From the NCBI GenBank assembly GCA_943787295.1, contig CALSLW010000002.1:807359-871358 (forward strand): a DNA stretch of 64,000 nt, written 5' to 3'. The stretch is from an uncultured Flavobacteriaceae bacterium (lineage in GTDB: Bacteria; Bacteroidota; Bacteroidia; Flavobacteriales; Flavobacteriaceae). Below the pieces are notes generated by a model, which did not search any database, had not been told where the DNA came from, and saw nothing but the letters and a program-made list of their open reading frames with translations. The translations under genes were made by a program, and so were the position numbers. Shown one piece after another: positions 18,167 through 28,303 of the stretch (within the stretch, counting starts at the first letter, position 1; each line of letters starts with the position of its first letter).

Positions 18167-18613
18167 ATGGCTAAATTGTTAATTATGTATAGAAGTGATT
18201 GTCCTTTAGCGAGTGCGTTAGACATCATTGGCGATAAATGGTCCCTAGTGATTATTCGCGATTTATTTATAGAACGCTCAACCTTTAAAGCCTTTTTAGA
18301 TGGCCCAGAAGGCATTGCTTCAAACATTCTTGCGCAACGTTTAAAATGGTTAAAAGAAAACGGTATTATTGATTTCGTTTTTAAAAAAGGCAATCAAAAG
18401 GTGAAACATTATTATCTAACTGATATGGGAATTGATCTTTATCCTAGTATGCATGAAATAATGAAATGGAGTCAAAATAATCTAGACAAAGCGCTTGATC
18501 CCCTTACCATCGAGTGGAACGAAAAGAACAAACACAAAAGCGATAAAGTCAAGATCAAAGAAATGATTGCGAATTATCGTGAGCACAAAATCAATCTCTT
18601 AAGCGCGGTCTAA
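18167..18613 (+). CDS. HxlR-family winged-helix transcriptional regulator
   Basis: Start chosen at ATG 18167 (MAKLLIMYRSD), 148 residues; a TTG at 18149 is also in frame. The family signature 'CPLASALDIIGDKWSLVIIR' occurs near residue 11. It is followed by the wing: 'GIASNILAQRLKWLKENGII' and 'HYYLTDMGIDLYP'. HxlR dimers bind DNA, some sensing aldehydes or redox state through the conserved N-terminal Cys, present here. The target genes are unknown; neighbours are the divergent exported protein and the convergent Gfo/Idh/MocA gene. Confidence 0.88.
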   Translation: MAKLLIMYRSDCPLASALDIIGDKWSLVIIRDLFIERSTFKAFLDGPEGIASNILAQRLKWLKENGIIDFVFKKGNQKVKHYYLTDMGIDLYPSMHEIMKWSQNNLDKALDPLTIEWNEKNKHKSDKVKIKEMIANYREHKINLLSAV

Positions 18614-18617
18614 GTGT

Positions 18618-19607
18618 TTATACGCTTTTATCCTGGGAATAAACAACCCCCACTTTTTTTCGAATTTGATCCATCAATTCTATTAGATTCAAACTGTCTT
18701 TAAGGGACCATTGTTCACTTTCTAGCATATTATTGTTGAGACAGTGATGCACTTCTTCTATTTCGTGAACATAACCTTTCCCTTTTTTAGGAAACTGCTC
18801 TTGGGTAATGGTATCTCCAATTTTCCAACTTAAAGCTTCACTTTCATGCCAAGTGGGGGCGATGGTAAGTTCTCCCTTTTCTCCATAAATTTTTGCTTCC
18901 ATGGTAAAAGGATGGGTCAAACTGCTGTAGAGTTGTGCTTGCGTCTTTGGGTAAGAAAAAATAATACTACTTTGAGTTTCTGTCCCCTGATCATTAAAAT
19001 TAGCCGTAGCCAAAATTTTATTCGGCTTGCCTAACAATAAATAGGCAAGAAAGACGGGATAAACTCCTATGTCTAATAAAGAGCCTCCTCCTTTCGTTAG
19101 GTTTAATAGCCTTCCACTGGGATCATCATTCCAGCGAGGCATGGCAAAAGAGGCCTGTACATGGCGCAAATCCCCTATTCTTCCCTGTTCAATTTGTCTT
19201 TTTACCTCAAGCATTGCGGGGTTAAACCGCGTCCAAAAAGCCTCCATCAAAAACACTTTTTTGGCTTTCGCCAAAGCCATCATAGCCTTTACCTCTTGCG
19301 CATTGATGCCCATGGGCTTTTCGCACAATACCGCTTTTCCTGCTTCAAGAGCAGCAAGGCTTTGAGGTGCATGATCAACATGAACACTGGCGATGTAAAC
19401 GACTTGTATTAAGGGATCTAGATATAGACTTTCGTACTTCCCATAAGCGGTATTGGCTTTATGCTCTTTGGCAAAAGCATCTGCCCGTTCTTGCGAAGAA
19501 GAGGCGACAGCTTGTAAAACGGCCCCTTTAACTAAGGTTAAATCTCTCGCAAATTTATGGGCGATCCGGCCCAAACCTAATATCCCCCAAGCAATTTTAT
19601 CGCTCAT
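18618..19607 (-). CDS. Gfo/Idh/MocA-family NAD(P)-dependent oxidoreductase
   Basis: 329 residues. N-terminal Rossmann motif 'WGILGLGRIAHKFARDL', the family EKP signature in 'VLCEKPMGINA' near residue 93, and the alpha/beta dimerisation domain from about 125. It probably oxidises or reduces a sugar, inositol or trans-dihydrodiol; the closest style is the GFO-like dehydrogenases of DHDH type. Cytoplasmic, single gene, ending 5 bases beyond the convergent HxlR gene. Substrate unknown. Confidence 0.88.
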   Translation of the reverse strand: MSDKIAWGILGLGRIAHKFARDLTLVKGAVLQAVASSSQERADAFAKEHKANTAYGKYESLYLDPLIQVVYIASVHVDHAPQSLAALEAGKAVLCEKPMGINAQEVKAMMALAKAKKVFLMEAFWTRFNPAMLEVKRQIEQGRIGDLRHVQASFAMPRWNDDPSGRLLNLTKGGGSLLDIGVYPVFLAYLLLGKPNKILATANFNDQGTETQSSIIFSYPKTQAQLYSSLTHPFTMEAKIYGEKGELTIAPTWHESEALSWKIGDTITQEQFPKKGKGYVHEIEEVHHCLNNNMLESEQWSLKDSLNLIELMDQIRKKVGVVYSQDKSV

Positions 19608-19714
19608 TATACTCTTGTCTTTTATTAAATGGGAAGGTACAAAAGCCCGGGCAATCTAATTTAATTTAACGCCAATTCAATTGGGCGAACAGAAAAAATA
19701 ATGTAGCTTCATAA

Positions 19715-21784
<2,070 letters not shown>

Positions 21785-21804
21785 TAAATAGGTTAACATT
21801 TTTT

Positions 21805-21831
21805 AAAACCGCCTTAATGGCGGTTTTTTTT
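21805..21831 (+). terminator. Intrinsic terminator after the FadH-like gene
   Basis: AAAACCGCC (21805-21813), loop TTAAT, GGCGGTTTT (21819-21827) followed by further T residues. It is 21 bases past the stop. Confidence 0.85.
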
Positions 21832-21883
21832 ATTCTTCTTCTAAATGACTAGGACGCTATTATTGAATTTCTCAACTAAGCAT

Positions 21884-22378
21884 CTAATTAGTGGTATGAG
21901 ATTTATTTAAATAATAAAAGGTTACTTGGGCATAATCATCATCATTTCCAGTACTGTTAAGATGATAGACTCCAGCTTTAAAACACATATGCTGCCCGCC
22001 TACATTAAACCTACTGTTTGCCATATTGATGACTTTCACTTCATCTAATTTGTATCGTCCTTGAGAGGCTTCCACCTGTAAGGCTTATAACTCCTTCCCG
22101 CTGTGCAGAAGTAGGATTTGAAGTTACAGTAAGGTTGGGCGCCGTTATTTGACCCAGCGGTAGGGCTAACCGTAACCCAATCTAGGGGAGTTATTTACAC
22201 GCCAATCAGGGTTTGAGCTTATGTTTATAGACCGTGTTTCTTCGGTGGCAGTAAATAATGCAAAAGACGAAACAGTTAAATTTTCTGGGATTACTTCTTC
22301 TGCTGTTGGTTCGCTTGTGCTACAAGCAAAGAGCAGAACGAAAAATAAAAATGAAAAAACACGATTGATTGACTTCAT
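21884..22378 (-). pseudogene. Frameshifted BACON-domain lipoprotein pseudogene
   Basis: From ATG 22378 the minus strand encodes a lipoprotein signal ('FFVLLFACSTSEPTAEE', lipobox Cys) and the start of a BACON-type domain ('SINISSNPDWRVNNS'). The frame then ends in a stop after 'RLGYG'. The BACON sequence continues in the other two frames: 'LDWVTVSPTAGSNNGA', then 'NLTVTSNPTSAQREGVISL' with 'SLSRTIQIR'. A further open stretch runs to 21884 ('CFKAGVYHLNSTGNDDDYAQ'). At least two frameshifts are therefore needed to restore one reading frame. BACON domains are carbohydrate- or mucin-associated modules of Bacteroidetes surface proteins. Probably a dead gene. Confidence 0.7.
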
Positions 22379-22433
22379 AAGGAGTGATTCTTCCACACAC
22401 AAAAAATTCATTAATTAAAATTGCATTTGTGGC

Positions 22434-22793
22434 TTAAATTCTAGGATAATGGCTTTTAGTTATTTCATCTTGAACTTCTCCCGTATGCTTGGTGCTTAGG
22501 GGTTCAAAGAGTAAAATCCATGTTTCTTCTTCTGCGCAGGGACGGTGCTCTACCCCTTTTGGAACGACAATTATTTCTCCAGGATTGATCACTTCTACAC
22601 GATCGCGAAATTCCATGCGAAGTTGCCCTTTTACCACATGAAAAAGTTCGTCTTCTTCTGCGTGAGCATGCCATACAAATTCCCCTTGAACTTTTGCTAA
22701 AAGGACTTGTTGACCATTGAGTTAGGCGATAACATGGGGGCTCCACTGGGCATCAAACGCTGCATATTTTTCTAAGATATTAATGACTTTCAT
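22434..22793 (-). pseudogene. Cupin-domain protein with in-frame nonsense codon
   Basis: ATG at 22793 opens a frame that would encode 119 residues (MKVINILEKYAAFDAQWSPH...). It is a single-cupin protein with metal-binding motif 'WHAHAEEDELFHVVKGQL' and 'GVEHRPCAEE'. Codon 24 (22722-22724) is TAA; homologues typically carry 'AELNG' here, so GAA to TAA is the likely change. Everything after the stop is intact, so the mutation is recent or a sequencing error. A short ORF from the internal Met in 'LRMEFRD' or earlier could still produce a fragment, but it would lack part of the cupin. Confidence 0.75.
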
Positions 22794-22901
22794 AAAACGA
22801 TTCTTTAAGCAAAATAACAAGATAGCCTTTTTTCGTTTTTCTCCTTTTTAAGGGGATATATAAGTTGCTTGATTTATTGTATTTTTAGCAAAAAATTAAG
22901 C

Positions 22902-23213
22902 GTGAATCTTGCAACAATCCCTAGTAAAGAAATTATACCTGGCCTGCACGGGAAATTGGTCCATGGACAACAACTAAGTTGGGCTTTTTGGACAGTAGAA
23001 AAAGGGGCGATCGTCCCAGAACATCATCACCCACACGAACAAATGATGCATGTAGTAGAAGGAGAGTTTGTGTTTACCCTAGACGGAAAAACAAAAGTTT
23101 ACACCGCCGGAGACATTGTTCCAATTCCTTCCAATGTTCCACATAGCGGAAAAGCCTTAACCCCATGCAGATTGATGGATGTTTTTAGTCCCGCTCGCGA
23201 AGATTACAAGTAA
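22902..23213 (+). CDS. Cupin-domain protein
   Basis: Start taken as GTG 22902 (MNLATIPSKEIIPGL), 103 residues; a TTG further upstream is possible. Small single-domain cupin with metal ligands in 'PEHHHPHEQMMHVVEGEFV' and the second motif 'GDIVPIPSNVPHSGKAL'. This is close to the pectin-degradation/KdgF-type small cupins, but such cupins serve many roles. It ends 2 bases before the SDR start, so the two are surely co-transcribed. The metabolic role is unknown. Confidence 0.8.
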   Translation: MNLATIPSKEIIPGLHGKLVHGQQLSWAFWTVEKGAIVPEHHHPHEQMMHVVEGEFVFTLDGKTKVYTAGDIVPIPSNVPHSGKALTPCRLMDVFSPAREDYK

Positions 23214-23215
23214 TT

Positions 23216-24001
23216 ATGAGAATAGACTTAACAGGAAAAAACGCCCTAGTAGGAGGGAGTAGTAAAGGAATTGGTAGAGCGATCGCAGAACGTTTAGCTA
23301 CCTCTGGGGCTTCAGTTACTTTAATGGCAAGGAGTGAGGATTTATTGAAAACCATCATTGCTCAACTCGATACTAGCCAGGGACAGCAACACCAATACTT
23401 AGTGGTTGATTTTTCAAATTTCCCTGCTTTTTCTTCCCAGATGCAAGCGTATTTTAAAACAAACAAGATTGATATTTTGATCAACAATACTCAAGGTCCC
23501 GCAGCAGGAGGAGCAATAGAAAAAGCAATTGATGACTATCAAACAGCTTTTGATTTATTGTTTAAATGTGCGGTGCATACCACTTCGCTTGCTTTAAAAC
23601 ATATGCAATCTCAACAATGGGGTCGCATCGTTAATATCGCCTCTGTCTCTGTAAAAGAACCGCTTAATTATCTGGCTCTTTCAAACAGTTTACGTGCCGC
23701 TTTAGTAACTTGGGCAAAGAGTATATCCATGGATATTGCGGTAGATAATATCACCATTAATAATACTCTTACAGGCTATTTTGATACAGAACGCATTACG
23801 CAACTCAATGCACAAAAAGCCAAAAAAATGAAGGTTTCACCAAAGCAGGTTCGCGCCGCAATGGAGGCACAAGTGCCCATGCAACGTATTGGCCAACCCG
23901 AAGAATACGCTAATTTAGTCTGCTTTTTAGCCTCTGAACAAGCCAGTTATATTACTGGAACAAACATCCCCATTGATGGGGGATTACTCAAATCCTTTTA
24001 A
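23216..24001 (+). CDS. SDR-family protein with atypical catalytic motif
   Basis: 261 residues. Cofactor motif 'ALVGGSSKGIGRAIAERLA' (GGSSKGIG rather than TGxxxGxG) at residues 11-29, 'NNTQGPAAGG' near 90 and C-terminal 'ITGTNIPIDGGL'. The catalytic serine block 'NIASVSVKEP' is followed by 'LNYLALSNSLRAALV'. A Tyr is present but the Lys of YxxxK is replaced by Ser. This matches the BKR-like SDR subgroup that deviates from the classical tetrad. Second gene of the cupin-SDR-DUF2490-decarboxylase operon. Confidence 0.85.
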   Translation: MRIDLTGKNALVGGSSKGIGRAIAERLATSGASVTLMARSEDLLKTIIAQLDTSQGQQHQYLVVDFSNFPAFSSQMQAYFKTNKIDILINNTQGPAAGGAIEKAIDDYQTAFDLLFKCAVHTTSLALKHMQSQQWGRIVNIASVSVKEPLNYLALSNSLRAALVTWAKSISMDIAVDNITINNTLTGYFDTERITQLNAQKAKKMKVSPKQVRAAMEAQVPMQRIGQPEEYANLVCFLASEQASYITGTNIPIDGGLLKSF

Positions 24002-24007
24002 TGTCAA

Positions 24008-24685
24008 ATGAAAAAAATCCTTTACACCTTTACAATTATTGCACTGTCCCTTGTATCCTGGAAAAGTAGTGCCCAAGAACGACAAGATAACGCCTGGAAA
24101 GCATTATTTACAGATTACAGTTTAAACAGTAGCACAACGCTTCGTTTAGAAACTCATGTGCGTACGAGACAGTTTTTTGTTGAGAATGATCAGTATTTGC
24201 TTCGCCCGTCGGTAAGTTTTAAATTGGGGAACAACACTGCTTTTGCAACAGGTTATACCCTGATCTCTAGTAATACTCCACAGCATCGCACTATAGAAAA
24301 TAACCTTTGGCAGCAGTTTAACTTTTCATTGCCGATTAATCGTTCGAACTACTTTGGTTGGATTCGACTTGAACAACGCTGGCAATCAAAAAACAATGAG
24401 AGCAGCTATGGTGCACGCATTCGTTTCCGTACAGGATTTCAATTTCCTTTAACCAATGGCGAAAAAGCTTTTTCCCCAAAACTCGTTGTGTTTAATGAAG
24501 TGTTTATGCATATCAAAGATAATTTCCCTTATCAATTTAATCAAAACTGGACCTTCTTTGGCTTTCAGCACTCCATCACAAAGAAAATGCGTCTATTAAC
24601 CGGATTTCAACGCAATACAATTGCAAAAGGAAGTGACTATTTACATAAAAACATTTGGTCCACCCTTTTATTCTATAAAATATAA
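24008..24685 (+). CDS. DUF2490 outer-membrane-type protein
   Basis: 225 residues with a signal peptide (MKKILYTFTIIALSLVSW, cleaved near 'SSAQ'). The rest alternates aromatic and polar residues as in beta-barrels ('NNLWQQFNFSLPINRSNYFG', ending 'IWSTLLFYKI' with a C-terminal aromatic-hydrophobic strand). DUF2490 proteins are small outer-membrane barrels of unknown function. It starts 7 bases after the SDR stop. Confidence 0.8.
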   Translation: MKKILYTFTIIALSLVSWKSSAQERQDNAWKALFTDYSLNSSTTLRLETHVRTRQFFVENDQYLLRPSVSFKLGNNTAFATGYTLISSNTPQHRTIENNLWQQFNFSLPINRSNYFGWIRLEQRWQSKNNESSYGARIRFRTGFQFPLTNGEKAFSPKLVVFNEVFMHIKDNFPYQFNQNWTFFGFQHSITKKMRLLTGFQRNTIAKGSDYLHKNIWSTLLFYKI

Positions 24686-24694
24686 GTAAGCCTT

Positions 24695-26122
24695 ATGACA
24701 GAAGCCATCATTGCGCAAGTAGGTCAATTACTCGAGCAACATTTAAAAAACAGCAAGGCTAAAAAAACTCCTGCATTAAATCAACAAGCGCCAGAAATCA
24801 TTGCGCAAGAGCTGCTTTTAAAAGAACGTATAAAAGAGGGCTTTCAAGGGCAGGACGATTTACTCGCTTTTGTCAAAACTTATTTAACCCACACCAATCA
24901 TTTAAGCCACCCTCATTATATGGGACATCAAGTGGCGGTTCCACATGACTTATCGGGGATTCCAGAATTGATTCACGGAACAATCAACAACCCCAGTTCA
25001 CTTTATGAAATGGGACCTGCGGGGGGGACTTGCGAGGGTTTTATGATCAACTGGATGCTTGAAAAAATAGGCTGGTTAGAAGGGCGTGATGACTATGACT
25101 TTCACTTTACACCAGGAAAAGCAAGCGGAGTATTGACCCACGGGGGATCTGTTGCGAATTTAACAGCGCTTGCTGCCGCAAGAGCGGCGATTGCACCAGA
25201 TGCATGGACAGATGGAAATCCAAATGATTTAGTGGTCATTGGCGCAGCCTCTGCACATTATTCCATCGCGCGTGCGCTTTCGATTTTAGGATTGGGAAAA
25301 AAAGCATTTTATCCGGTGGCGGTTGATGAAAACGAAGTCTTATTAATGGAAGACTTACCACGTGTCTATGCAAAAGCCATGGCCGATGGAAAACGAGTGA
25401 TGTGCGTCGTGGCCAATGCCTGCGCAACATCAACAGGACTTTTTGATCCTATTGATGCCATGGGAGATTTTTGTCAAGAGAACAATTTGTGGTTCCATGT
25501 CGATGGCGCCCATGGAGCGGCTGCCCTTGCAGGACCACAGAGTAAACAATATGTCAAAGGGATTGAAAAGGCGCGTTCTTTGATTTGGGATGCCCATAAA
25601 ATGATGCGTGTTCCCGCGCTTTGTACTGCAGTATTGTTTAGAGACTTTAAAGATCAAGCGGCGGCTTTTCAGCAAAAAGGCTCTTATGTTTTTCACGATA
25701 CCGAAGTGGTTGGAATGGACTCCATGCCTTATACAATTGAGTGCACTAAATCGGCTTTAGGGACGAAATTATTTTGGACCTTTGCTTTAGAAGGCGAAGC
25801 CAAAATTGGGGAATTCATCGATCAAAGTTTTCAATTAGCCAAAGACTTCCACGCCCTTTTAAATGAAGAAGAGGATTTTACAACCCCTTATTTTCCTCAA
25901 AGTAATATACTGTGTTTTCGTTATGAAAAGTTTAGTTGTGAAGATGACTTTCAAAAGCTATTGCGCTACACCATTATCAATGAAAAGCGATTTTATTTGA
26001 CATCTTGTGAGATGAATGGGCAGCGGTATTTACGCGTTGTATTACTCAATCCAAAAACAACAATTGAACACCTTAAATATTTAGTTGAAGAAATTAAAAA
26101 AACCGCACTGTTTTTAAACTAG
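24695..26122 (+). CDS. PLP-dependent group II decarboxylase
   Basis: 475 residues of the glutamate/diaminobutyrate/aromatic amino-acid decarboxylase superfamily. 'HYMGHQVAVPHDLSGIPELI' near residue 74, 'LTHGGSVANLTALAAARA' near 150, 'WFHVDGAHGAAALAG' near 270 (PLP-ring Asp and His/Ala) and the Schiff-base lysine in 'SLIWDAHKMMRVPA' near 307. It would decarboxylate an amino acid to an amine in the cytoplasm; the substrate is not determinable. Last gene of the operon starting at 22902, 9 bases after the barrel gene. A cupin, an SDR and a decarboxylase together suggest a small dedicated pathway. Confidence 0.88.
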   Translation: MTEAIIAQVGQLLEQHLKNSKAKKTPALNQQAPEIIAQELLLKERIKEGFQGQDDLLAFVKTYLTHTNHLSHPHYMGHQVAVPHDLSGIPELIHGTINNPSSLYEMGPAGGTCEGFMINWMLEKIGWLEGRDDYDFHFTPGKASGVLTHGGSVANLTALAAARAAIAPDAWTDGNPNDLVVIGAASAHYSIARALSILGLGKKAFYPVAVDENEVLLMEDLPRVYAKAMADGKRVMCVVANACATSTGLFDPIDAMGDFCQENNLWFHVDGAHGAAALAGPQSKQYVKGIEKARSLIWDAHKMMRVPALCTAVLFRDFKDQAAAFQQKGSYVFHDTEVVGMDSMPYTIECTKSALGTKLFWTFALEGEAKIGEFIDQSFQLAKDFHALLNEEEDFTTPYFPQSNILCFRYEKFSCEDDFQKLLRYTIINEKRFYLTSCEMNGQRYLRVVLLNPKTTIEHLKYLVEEIKKTALFLN

Positions 26123-26292
26123 ATAGTGCCACAAAAAATCTAAAACTCAATGGACTACCCTTCTGGAAAATTATTGGGCTCTCGTTGAGTAAAAAGTACT
26201 GTTTATCATATTTATTCCTCCATTACACTTTTTATAAATCCCCAAAAGCGCACTCAAATGAGAAAAGGAAAATCAAGCCTAAATAACTTCAG

Positions 26293-26727
26293 TTATGCTA
26301 CTTGTTTTGTGATTGAATGAAATGGTCTCCCCAACTTTTTTTGTCCAAGGAGTAACTTGCCAATCGGGCTTTGAGCAGAAATACAATAATAAGTTGTTTT
26401 ATCGATCTCAAGTGCTGGGATAGAGACAGCAATATAATAGCTCAATTGATCTGTTTTAACCACAGATCCTATAGTAATTGTTTTTGTTGATACATGGTTT
26501 TCTAAAGGGAGTAGTAGTTTGAGCTTCCTTTCGGTTTCTTTAAGTTGTTCGCCTAGTTTTTCTCTTTCTAGCTGTAGCATTGCGCGACCAGTTTCGTGTT
26601 TATCGCCGGCGCTACTTTTACTTTCCGATGCAAGGGCAACTAAAAGGTCTGATTTCCTTTGATCGAACAAACCTAAGCTGTTGTTGAGGTGGTCAGCGCA
26701 ATGTTGGAATAGGGTCTTTTTTAGCAT
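26293..26727 (-). CDS. GreA/GreB C-terminal-like protein
   Basis: Start ATG 26727, 144 residues. An N-terminal coiled-coil-like helix ('MLKKTLFQHCADHLNNSLGL' to 'LGEQLKETERKLKLLL') is followed by an FKBP-like segment ending 'YYCISAQSPIGKLLLGQKKL'. The latter matches the GreA/GreB C-terminal signature (SPIGKALLGK). Similar short Flavobacteria proteins are often mis-annotated '3-oxoacyl-ACP synthase'. It may bind RNA polymerase, but lacks the full Gre coiled-coil. ATG overlaps the preceding stop by 7 bases (ATGCTAA), so translation is coupled. Last gene of the S9 peptidase operon. Confidence 0.65.
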   Translation of the reverse strand: MLKKTLFQHCADHLNNSLGLFDQRKSDLLVALASESKSSAGDKHETGRAMLQLEREKLGEQLKETERKLKLLLPLENHVSTKTITIGSVVKTDQLSYYIAVSIPALEIDKTTYYCISAQSPIGKLLLGQKKLGRPFHSITKQVA

Positions 26728-27260
26728 AAAGGATGACTTTGTAGCCGCTGAATGCGTTGCCAGACATTTGCTTCGCTTTGATCGACCAGCCATTTTTCAT
26801 AGGCGTGTAAATCAAAGAGGAGATTAGGACAAGTTTTGATTAATTCGAGGCCTTTGGCCAAAAGAGCCGCCTCAGACTGCCCTTGCTTATTTCTAGGGAC
26901 CAGAATGATATTGTCAAAGCAGCTATTATGTAAGTTATCGACCATGTCTTCCATGCTTGTTAACCAAAGGGAAATAGGCTGTCTTATATTTCCAATAAAC
27001 TCTCTTACGAGCTCAATATTCCACTGATTCATAAAGGCTACATTACCTAAACCATAGGTTTGCAAAGCATTTACTCCTTTGTAAAACACTGGTTGATTTT
27101 CTTTAAAAACCTGCTCACCTTCTACCCTATAAAACAGTGCATTATCGCTTAATTCTGGCAAATATTTTTGTACACTACAAGACTGTAATACAAGTATTAG
27201 AAGACAAAAATTGAAGTAAAATATTAACTTAACAATACGATTGAAAAAAATGTGTTTCAT
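26721..27260 (-). CDS. Short glycosidase-like lipoprotein (possibly truncated)
   Basis: ATG at 27260 overlaps the upstream stop as TGATG. 179 residues. Signal peptide with lipobox 'LVLQSCSVQKYL' (Cys about residue 28). Then 'VFKENQPVFYKGVNALQTYG' and 'PNLLFDLHAYEKWLV' resemble the first strands of GH5-type cellulase TIM barrels. GH5 enzymes are usually above 300 residues and need two Glu that are not seen here, so this is either a truncated glycosidase or a shortened domain with another function. It could be a cell-envelope partner of the murein-peptide genes. Function uncertain. Confidence 0.5.
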   Translation of the reverse strand: MKHIFFNRIVKLIFYFNFCLLILVLQSCSVQKYLPELSDNALFYRVEGEQVFKENQPVFYKGVNALQTYGLGNVAFMNQWNIELVREFIGNIRQPISLWLTSMEDMVDNLHNSCFDNIILVPRNKQGQSEAALLAKGLELIKTCPNLLFDLHAYEKWLVDQSEANVWQRIQRLQSHPLC

Positions 27261-28303
27261 CAAGGGGTTATTGTTTGGATAGCACGACCTAATTTCTCAC
27301 AACCAAAGCGAATAACGTCTGTTGTGGAACAAGCCGTTTCAGCTTCAATTTTTTTTATCATTTCAAGAGCTTCGACTTCACTAAGGGCAGCGGTGTTTAA
27401 TGCTATGCCCACCACCTTTGCATGTGGATAGGTACCACAAACATTCACCAAGGCTTCATTTAGCGCAATAAAGTCTTTTAAGGGAGGAATTTTAATGTTT
27501 TCTGGGAATTTCAAATGGGTCTTTTCTGCCCTGTGGCACAAGATCAAGTGAGTGGGGCAACTCCCGCGTATCAAGGGTAAAGTGGCGGTACTACCTGGAT
27601 GTAAAAGGGAGCCTTGTCCCTCGATCAAGATCCATTCTTTTTCGGTTTGAGTTAAAACGGCTTGCTCAACCGCTCCACAGGCTAAATCGACCTTATAGGC
27701 ATCTAGCGGGATGCCACTACCGGTGAGGGTAATCCCAATTTGGCCAGTGGCCACAAAACCAGCATTAATCTTCTCTTTTTGTGCCCATTCATGTAATTCT
27801 AGGGCAGCGGTCATCTTACCTGCAGCCATATCTGTCCCGATAAAAAGGATGCGTTTGCTGGGCAAAGAAGCGGCTTTAGCCGTGGCGATGGGAGGAGTTG
27901 ATTGGGGGACACGCACATCCCAAATCCATTGGTTTTTCCCTTGGCATAATCCCTGAAATCTTTCATTGAGTAAGTCATGCAGCCCGTTGACGATAGACAT
28001 GCCTGCTTGAACGGCAGCTTCGATTAGCAGCAACCAGTCTTGTGGGATTCTTCCGCCCGAAGGGGAAATCCCTAAGACCAAAACATTCGCTCCTAAGCGG
28101 CGACTTTCTTCAATTTGCGCTACAATTGGCGCCTGACGGGGAATCCCAGTTATTTCTTCTAAGTTTTGCCCAGCGAAATAGGTGTCGACAACGGCAACAA
28201 TTTCGTTTTTCGCATAGCGTAAAACGCCAAAGCCCATTTTTCCATAATCGCTTTGTAGGTGCCCTTCCATAAAGAGGGCGATTTTATCAGATGGCAGTAA
28301 CAT
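27260..28303 (-). CDS. DUF1611 / DgcN-like protein
   Basis: 347 residues. N-terminal Rossmann-like DUF1611_N part (1-130, with 'EESRRLGANVLVLGISPSGG') and a P-loop domain starting 'RILFIGTDMAAGKMTAALEL' (residues 151-170). Members called DgcN act with an enolase-superfamily partner in D-glutamate catabolism in marine bacteria. The neighbouring gene is exactly such an enolase-superfamily member and overlaps by 17 bases. So D-Glu (or a related acyl amino acid) catabolism is a reasonable inference. Cytoplasmic. Family clear, reaction inferred from context. Confidence 0.8.
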   Translation of the reverse strand: MLLPSDKIALFMEGHLQSDYGKMGFGVLRYAKNEIVAVVDTYFAGQNLEEITGIPRQAPIVAQIEESRRLGANVLVLGISPSGGRIPQDWLLLIEAAVQAGMSIVNGLHDLLNERFQGLCQGKNQWIWDVRVPQSTPPIATAKAASLPSKRILFIGTDMAAGKMTAALELHEWAQKEKINAGFVATGQIGITLTGSGIPLDAYKVDLACGAVEQAVLTQTEKEWILIEGQGSLLHPGSTATLPLIRGSCPTHLILCHRAEKTHLKFPENIKIPPLKDFIALNEALVNVCGTYPHAKVVGIALNTAALSEVEALEMIKKIEAETACSTTDVIRFGCEKLGRAIQTITP

